Positions 59,551 through 64,000 of a DNA stretch of 64,000 bases are shown here, piece after piece. The DNA lies in contig JBGSMF010000307.1 in assembly GCA_041740315.1 (NCBI GenBank), forward strand, positions 41,026 through 105,025, given 5' to 3'. Made by a program: the position numbers and the translations under genes. This DNA is from JBGSMF01 sp041740315. Its GTDB lineage: Bacteria > Chloroflexota > Anaerolineae > Fen-1058. The stretch's first letter is position 1. Each line of letters opens with the position of its first letter. Below the pieces are notes generated by a model that was not told the DNA's origin, ran no database searches, and saw only the letters and a list, made by a program, of their open reading frames with translations.

Positions 59551-61809
59551 TTACTTGACTACAAGCGGCAAATGCACGCTATAGGGTTTGAGGGTTGTTG
59601 TCAACATAACGGAATTGGTGAGCGCCGCGCCATACTGCACACCATCCACATCGGTCAGAGTCGCCCTGAATTCATAGGTGAGCGGACGGGTGAGCGGCAA
59701 CGTGGCAGTAAACACACCCTCGCCGCGCGAGAGGGCCGCGGCAATCCACGCCGTTTGGCCCAAGGCGCGCCAATCCAGCTCAACAGAGGCATCCATATCC
59801 AAATCACTGCCAAAGGGGACAAGCACCTTTACACTGTTGCCCCAGGCCACCCGGGGAGCCACAGCCAGTATGCGATCGGGGTCGGCCCCGCGCGAAACGG
59901 CGGTGAATGTAGACAGCGCAGCCGTTGGCGTGAATGGGGTGTATCGCCCCAACAGCGCCGGGACCGCTTGGCGGGTGGCAAAGAAATCGTCTGTGGGCTT
60001 GCCCCACGGCGAATCCCACATGTACACAAAGGGGCCATCGGGTTTCTGATAAGCCGCCAAGGCCGCATAGGGAGTGTGTCCATTCTTTTGCCAGTCAGGC
60101 AGATTTTCGCCGGCAGCCAGCAAACCTTGCACGGCAAAAGCCGTCGAGTTGGCATTGCCCCAGCCGCCATCTTGATCTTGTTGAGCGCGCAAAAAAGCCG
60201 TGGCGCTGATCAGGCTGGTATGAGTGGGCGGCACGCCGGCAGCGATGAGCGCCTGCATCGCCAGGCCGGTGTCATCGGGCGTGGTCCACACGTAGCCCAA
60301 GTCATACGACCAGCCGCCATCGGGCTGCTGCAAGCCGAGGAGGGTCTGCGTGGCGCTAACATGCACTGGCTCGCCCGCCGCCGCCATCCCCAAAATGGCA
60401 AACGCCTGGTGCCAGGTGTTGGTGGGCACGCCAAACGCGCCCAGCGTGGGGCTGTACCAGGTGTTGGTGAGCGTATGAATAATGTTGACGCCGCCAAAGT
60501 TGCGCGGGTCTTGACCGGCGGCTGCCACCACCATTGCCAGCTTGCCAGCCGAATCGGCCGTTTTGGTGACAAACGATTGGGCGGTGGCAGATAAATAATC
60601 CATTGGCGAAAGCGCCGAGCCGGTCGCCATCACCGTAGCCGGGTCTAGGCCGGCCGCCGCAAAAGCCAGCGCCGCATCGCACGTCGCGCCGGGATGGGGC
60701 GAGCCAAGGGATGACCACGACCCATCGGCGTTCTGCTGGCTGTTCATCCAGCTCAGCGCAAGCTTTGCGCGCGGCAGCCGGGCCAAGATGGGCAGCGGCG
60801 CTTCTGCCAGGCCGAGGATGGCATGGGCGGTGCTCAGCGCGTTGCCATCCAGGCTGCCATCGGCGGCCTGAAGGCCCAGCAAATCATCGTGCGGCGCGCG
60901 GCCGCTGGCAGCGGCCCAACTGGCCGCAACCGGCGTATAGCCCGCGGCAGCAATGGCCTGGATGGCCACCGCGGTCGAATCTGGGCTGAGGCTGCCCCAG
61001 GCTTGCCATCCGCCGCTGGCTGCCTGCTGGCTGCGCAAAAAAGTCAGCCCTTCTTGCGCCTTGATGTGGGTCGGCTCCACATTGCCGCTGGCAAGCAACG
61101 CCTGCAAAACCAGCGCCGTTGTATCCACATCGCCGCCAAAACCATAGCCCCAGCCGCCATCGCCTTCTTGCAGACCGATGAGAAAGTCGGTGGCCGAAAC
61201 AGGCACGGCCACTTGCACCGCAGCCAGGCTGAGGATTGACCACACCTGGTTGATTGCGCCGGCAGCGCCGCTCGTCCAGCCCTGCACGGCAGTGGTGCTA
61301 TATGCGCCGGTCGCAGGGTGATAGGTGTTGGTAAGCTCGTGAATGATATTCATTCCGCCAAAAGAATAAGGATCGCCTTCTCCGGCGGCAACCGCTACCG
61401 CCAGCATGCCGGCCCGGCCAGGAAAAAGCTGGCCGGTGCCGGTTTCAGCGTGCGTGTAGGTGATGGCCCTGGCCGCCAGGTAATCAAGCGGCGTTGTGCC
61501 GCTGACCGAGGTGAGGGCCTGGAGCGGCCGGCCCGCGGCGGCGAGCGCCTGCACCGTTTTGATGGTCGTAAACTCATCGGCCTGGCCTACCACCCACCCC
61601 TCGATGCCGCCGTTGGGCAGTTGCTTGCTCTGGAGATAGCCCACCGCCTTGGAGATAGACTGACTATTGTATATAGGCGAATTGTACGCGGCAGCGATTG
61701 GAGCCGGTTGTGCTTTTGCTTGAAAAGCCGGCGAGACTAGCGCCACAAAGACAATCAGGGGCAGTATGCCCATCACCACCGGTATGAAAACGTGCCATTT
61801 GCGTGACAT
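59551..61809 (-). CDS. Secreted prenyltransferase-repeat alpha/alpha-barrel protein (transcobalamin alpha-domain-like)
   Basis: The 752-residue protein has a signal peptide (about 1-33). Roughly a dozen helical repeats follow, such as LQSKQLPNGGIEGW, LIGLQEGDGGWGYGFGGDVD, SQQNADGSWSSLGS and LRAQQDQDGGWGNANS, in two similar halves: LAVAVAAGEGDPYSFGGMN near 130 and LAMVVAAAGQDPRNFGGVN near 415. The Asp-rich cyclase motif (DxDD) is absent, so it is not a terpene cyclase; binding is more likely. A beta-rich region (about 640-735) and the shared tail YSVHLPLVVK end it. It is the first gene after a cobalamin riboswitch, arguing for B12 capture outside the cell. Confidence 0.78.
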   Translation of the reverse strand: MSRKWHVFIPVVMGILPLIVFVALVSPAFQAKAQPAPIAAAYNSPIYNSQSISKAVGYLQSKQLPNGGIEGWVVGQADEFTTIKTVQALAAAGRPLQALTSVSGTTPLDYLAARAITYTHAETGTGQLFPGRAGMLAVAVAAGEGDPYSFGGMNIIHELTNTYHPATGAYSTTAVQGWTSGAAGAINQVWSILSLAAVQVAVPVSATDFLIGLQEGDGGWGYGFGGDVDTTALVLQALLASGNVEPTHIKAQEGLTFLRSQQAASGGWQAWGSLSPDSTAVAIQAIAAAGYTPVAASWAAASGRAPHDDLLGLQAADGSLDGNALSTAHAILGLAEAPLPILARLPRAKLALSWMNSQQNADGSWSSLGSPHPGATCDAALAFAAAGLDPATVMATGSALSPMDYLSATAQSFVTKTADSAGKLAMVVAAAGQDPRNFGGVNIIHTLTNTWYSPTLGAFGVPTNTWHQAFAILGMAAAGEPVHVSATQTLLGLQQPDGGWSYDLGYVWTTPDDTGLAMQALIAAGVPPTHTSLISATAFLRAQQDQDGGWGNANSTAFAVQGLLAAGENLPDWQKNGHTPYAALAAYQKPDGPFVYMWDSPWGKPTDDFFATRQAVPALLGRYTPFTPTAALSTFTAVSRGADPDRILAVAPRVAWGNSVKVLVPFGSDLDMDASVELDWRALGQTAWIAAALSRGEGVFTATLPLTRPLTYEFRATLTDVDGVQYGAALTNSVMLTTTLKPYSVHLPLVVK

Positions 61810-61841
61810 GATGTATCCTTTCGTTATAAATTGTGCGAAAT

Positions 61842-61870
61842 AAAAAACCCGCCTCTACTTCGAGGCGGGT
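61842..61870 (-). terminator. Intrinsic terminator of the riboswitch expression platform
   Basis: On the minus strand a 9-bp stem ACCCGCCTC/GAGGCGGGT with a 6-base loop is followed by TTTTTT. It lies between the cobalamin aptamer and the ribosome site of the 61809 gene, so B12 binding can end transcription early. Confidence 0.88.
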
Positions 61871-61880
61871 CATTTGAGAA

Positions 61881-62100
61881 AACGAATCCCCTGCTTTGTC
61901 TGAAGGCAGACTCTAGCAGGGGGGGCCATGTGTTGCTGTGATGCACCACCCCCTTTGCCGCGAAGGTTTGTGATACCAACAGAGGTGGGCGACCTGGCTC
62001 ATCGGCCGTACAACTATGGCCGATTTACAGTTGCGGGACAGCGCCGGACTTTAACCGGCTTCGCCATAAAGCCCTGCCATCCGGGGCAAGGGGCACCTCT
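61881..62100 (-). promoter_or_regulatory. Cobalamin riboswitch
   Basis: On the minus strand the aptamer closes with AGAGGTG (62094-62100) and CACCTCT (61981-61987). The conserved core GCCGGTTAAAGTCCGGCGCTG then TCCCGCAACTGTAA (62025-62059) and GAGCCAGGTCGCC (61988-62000) match the B12-box consensus. A further region with GGGGGTGG...CCCCCCC follows (61905-61965), then the terminator. It should switch the four-gene operon off when cobalamin is plentiful. Confidence 0.93.
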
Positions 62101-62123
62101 GCTGTCCATATTCAATTGCCAGG

Positions 62124-62151
62124 ATTATACATCATCGCATTGGCGTGTCAA
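62124..62151 (-). promoter_or_regulatory. Promoter of the cobalamin-uptake operon
   Basis: On the minus strand, consensus -35 TTGACA (62146-62151), a 16-base spacer and -10 TATAAT (62124-62129). Transcription would start near 62117, just before the riboswitch. It is the strongest promoter match in the window. Confidence 0.85.
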
Positions 62152-62214
62152 GAAGGAGATTTTCCGGAGAGAACTTGATCTAACAGAGACGCAGTTGGGC
62201 TTGGGAACAATTAC

Positions 62215-62430
62215 TCACTGCTGTCCTATCCTCTCGGCTTTCCGTTTCAGCCCTATCGGTTTCAGGATCAAGTCTGCTGGACACCAGTCGGTAAATGCGC
62301 TTTGCATGATCATTATTCCCATAAAGACCACGAGCGCAAGCCCGCTAGTGAGATCAACCCAATAGGCAACGGCTGCAAAAATCAGAATCAGAACACCCCG
62401 AAATATGTCTCTGCCGTTTTCTAGATACAT
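62215..62430 (-). CDS. DUF2892/YgaP-like two-helix membrane protein
   Basis: The 71-residue protein starts at ATG 62430, 8 bases after AAGGAG; an ATG at 62436 is too near that site. Two helices (about 12-26 and 28-46) frame a short turn, followed by QSAFTDWCPADLILKPIGLK, the usual DUF2892 ending with a conserved Trp-Cys-Pro. These small proteins often accompany rhodanese or redox genes. It is the last gene of the sigma-factor operon. Confidence 0.7.
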   Translation of the reverse strand: MYLENGRDIFRGVLILIFAAVAYWVDLTSGLALVVFMGIMIMQSAFTDWCPADLILKPIGLKRKAERIGQQ

Positions 62431-62451
62431 AGTCATTACTCCTTGTGCGTG

Positions 62452-62829
62452 CTAACGAGGGTATTCTACGCTGGTCTTGCGAATTTGCAGCAATTCACGC
62501 GCGAGCAGGATCAAGCCCAGTACGACCAGCAGAATCGCAAAAATTGCCCAATCCCAATCAGTGGACTCGAAGAGCAATTGCAGGGTTGGACGCGCCAGTT
62601 CCAGCCCGCCCCACGAGAGCGCCAGGATGCCGAGTATGGTGTTATCGTCTTTGGCCGGCAGACCGTTCAACGCACGCACCGCATTCGCGCCGAGCAAAAC
62701 CAGACCAGTTCCCAGGACGCCCGCGCCAAAGGGCACGAAATCGAACAGAATTGTGATACCCCAAAGGATAAATAACACTCCCCAACCAATCGCGTTATAG
62801 TTGCAATTGGATTTTTGGGTGTTATCCAT
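62452..62829 (-). CDS. Small four-helix membrane protein
   Basis: Start ATG 62829 follows AGGAGG (125 residues). Four hydrophobic helices are visible: IGWGVLFILWGITILFDFV, GAGVLGTGLVLLGANAV, TILGILALSWGGLELA and WAIFAILLVVLGLILLA. The LFILWGITILFDF...GTGLVLLG pattern resembles LiaF-type/DUF5668 membrane modules that sense or buffer envelope stress. The ATG lies 8 bases inside the AhpD-like gene. Function unknown, but position links it to the sigma factor. Confidence 0.6.
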   Translation of the reverse strand: MDNTQKSNCNYNAIGWGVLFILWGITILFDFVPFGAGVLGTGLVLLGANAVRALNGLPAKDDNTILGILALSWGGLELARPTLQLLFESTDWDWAIFAILLVVLGLILLARELLQIRKTSVEYPR

Positions 62830-63115
62830 TTCCGCCTCCTGCGATCTTTCTCGCAGATGAATCACACTCACATCCACCACCCATCCCAACAGCAGAAGAA
62901 GATATGGCGTTGCTCACACTTGAGGCAAATTGGTCCATTTTGGATGCTGCGCCCTTCCTAACCATTTTCCCTATTTCAATTGCTTCCACAATTTCCTGCT
63001 GATCGGCTCCGTTTTCAAGAGCCTTGGTGAAATTAACTTCCAGGCACGGCTGGCAGTTTGCGGTGATTGACGCCCCCACCGCAATCAATCGTATCGTTCG
63101 ATCATCAAGCTTCAT
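62822..63115 (-). CDS. AhpD-like carboxymuconolactone-decarboxylase-fold protein
   Basis: The 97-residue protein has LIAVGASITANCQPCLEVNF with the CxxC pair at about 21-24, GADQQEIVEAIEIGKMVRKG and a Ser/Gly/Cys-rich C-terminus (GMGGGCECDSSARK). This is the short CMD/AhpD pattern, in which CxxC and a downstream His form a redox site; the downstream His is missing here (IEIGKMVRKG), so peroxidase chemistry is doubtful. It sits between the sigma factor and two membrane proteins. Confidence 0.8.
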   Translation of the reverse strand: MKLDDRTIRLIAVGASITANCQPCLEVNFTKALENGADQQEIVEAIEIGKMVRKGAASKMDQFASSVSNAISSSAVGMGGGCECDSSARKIAGGGNG

Positions 63116-63190
63116 AGTGTATCATCTCCTTTCTGACTTTATAGACGAAAATCGGTCAGGAAAGGATACACTTTCGCCTTCCGAAATTTC

Positions 63191-63742
63191 TCAAAGCCAA
63201 TCTTCGGCATTACAATGAGTTTTGAGTTCCTGTAGCAGCCTTGTCTTTCCCCGGTGCAACCTGATTTTGACCACCTCCAGACTCAACCCAAGAATTCCGG
63301 CAATCTCCTTGTTTGGCAATTGTTCCAACTCGCTGAGCACAACCACAGTTCGATAGTTCGGTGGAAGGCGCTTGACAAAATCTAAAAAACACTCGTACAT
63401 TTCCTTCTGCACAAGTTGTTGCTCAAGCGAAGGCGACTCTTCTCCTGTCCACACGTCTTTGTTCTCAGTTTCGTCTGAATCATCCAACAAACCGAGATCA
63501 GCGTTTTGTTGGAAGGATACAGTCCGAATCTTGTCTATGGCGGCATTGGTCGCAATTCGATAAAGCCACGTAGACAGTTGAGACTCGCCTCTAAAGGTCT
63601 TTAACGCCTGGCTGACCCTTACAAAAACCTCTTGAGATAAATCCTCTGCCTCGGCCTCGCCTACCAAACGCACCAGATAGCGGAGTATTCGCGGTTGATA
63701 GGCGTCATAGATTTCTTGGAAATCCAGTTCGCTGGCGTCCAT
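63191..63742 (-). CDS. ECF-type RNA polymerase sigma factor
   Basis: ATG 63742 after AAGGAGAA gives 183 residues; the frame runs further upstream but without a ribosome site. Region 2 has ILRYLVRLVGEAEAEDLSQE and STWLYRIATNAAIDKIR; region 4 has LPPNYRTVVVLSELEQLPNK and GLSLEVVKIRLHRGKTRLL. The linker is acidic and longer than usual. No anti-sigma factor with a zinc-binding motif follows; the CxxC AhpD-like protein and two membrane proteins stand in that place. Likely stress response. Confidence 0.92.
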   Translation of the reverse strand: MDASELDFQEIYDAYQPRILRYLVRLVGEAEAEDLSQEVFVRVSQALKTFRGESQLSTWLYRIATNAAIDKIRTVSFQQNADLGLLDDSDETENKDVWTGEESPSLEQQLVQKEMYECFLDFVKRLPPNYRTVVVLSELEQLPNKEIAGILGLSLEVVKIRLHRGKTRLLQELKTHCNAEDWL

Positions 63743-63851
63743 CCAATTCTCCTTTTTCCACGGAAGGCTTGAATGTCTACTATTATATCCGAAACCTGCG
63801 CTAGCTTGGGAAATAACCGCCGGCCGAGCGTTCTTGCCCCAAAATTCACTC

Positions 63852-63879
63852 TTGACAAACACTCAAAATCTGCTAAACT
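63852..63879 (+). promoter_or_regulatory. Plus-strand promoter pointing out of the window
   Basis: TTGACA (63852-63857), a 16-base spacer and TAAACT (63874-63879). The following bases to 64000 hold a perfect 8-bp hairpin (CGCAAGTG...CACTTGCG near 63928) and no gene start. The transcribed gene lies beyond the window. Confidence 0.55.
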
Positions 63880-64000
63880 AGAGCAAGAACATTTGGTCTT
63901 TTACAACCAGCCCAAAAAACGCGGAACGCAAGTGTAGAAGCACTTGCGCCCGCTAACCCGGCACGGCGCATAACCGCCACACCAGGCTGATGGCATGGTA

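Noticed and set aside
59551..61809. Squalene-hopene or other terpene cyclase
   Set aside because: QxxDGGW-type repeats are present, but no DxDD-type acid motif, and there is a signal peptide and a cobalamin riboswitch.

Overview
The window reads as chromosomal DNA of an uncultured-type, probably monoderm Chloroflexota (Anaerolineae-like) bacterium. That is an inference from several things: moderate-to-high GC, secreted beta-propeller proteins ending in a short [VIF]xLP[LIV][VI]xx[K/R] tail, tsaE-tsaB-rimI in tandem, glycosyltransferases carrying lineage-type C-terminal tails, and many imperfect-palindrome intergenic repeats. No rRNA, tRNA, CRISPR array, transposase or phage gene was seen. Almost every gene lies on the minus strand; the one clear plus-strand gene is at 50.65 kb.

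Layout, left to right. 1-1587 is the N-terminal 529 codons of secA, cut by the window edge. 2.1-40.1 kb is one long surface-polysaccharide and surface-protein region. It holds a GT2, a membrane-anchored heparinase-like protein, a multi-membrane GT-C type protein, eight GT4-type enzymes, a GT2 with an extra tail domain, five methyltransferases, a zinc-ribbon SDR epimerase, a Wzt-like ABC ATPase, two clan-A-like glycoside hydrolases and three beta-propeller secreted proteins. Genes from 16.5 to 38.9 kb are mostly overlapping or spaced by a few bases, so they probably form one or a few operons. Two unrelated-looking tail modules are shared by non-homologous enzymes here: a basic YERGRF[IV]RL tail on five proteins, and a P-hh-G-hI...WY-hxP...QQxxFN module occurring six times in five proteins. 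They suggest a physically organised assembly machine.

40.2-50.5 kb is mainly housekeeping: family-4 uracil-DNA glycosylase, a zinc-ribbon protein, rimI-tsaB-tsaE, a receiver-CpaE fusion, a YbjN-like protein, a ClpA/C-type unfoldase, deoC and two tandem signal peptidases. 50.65-54.6 kb holds a divergent receiver plus degenerate GGDEF protein with an unusual repeat-bearing promoter. It is followed by a two-gene magnesium transport operon (mgtE-corA) whose roughly 500-nt leader contains a 55-codon ORF with duplicated MPGM motifs.

54.6-62.15 kb is the most coherent system. A strong promoter, a cobalamin riboswitch and an intrinsic terminator precede genes for a secreted alpha/alpha-barrel (prenyltransferase-repeat) protein, a stalked and membrane-anchored DUF4430-like protein, an ECF S-component/EcfT fusion and an EcfA-EcfA' fusion. 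The two extracellular parts correspond to the alpha and beta domains of mammalian intrinsic factor/transcobalamin, here split and feeding an ECF importer. 62.2-63.75 kb is a small operon of an ECF sigma factor, an AhpD-like CxxC protein and two small membrane proteins. A plus-strand promoter at 63.85 kb points out of the window.

All function assignments come from reading translated sequence and motifs; no database search was run.
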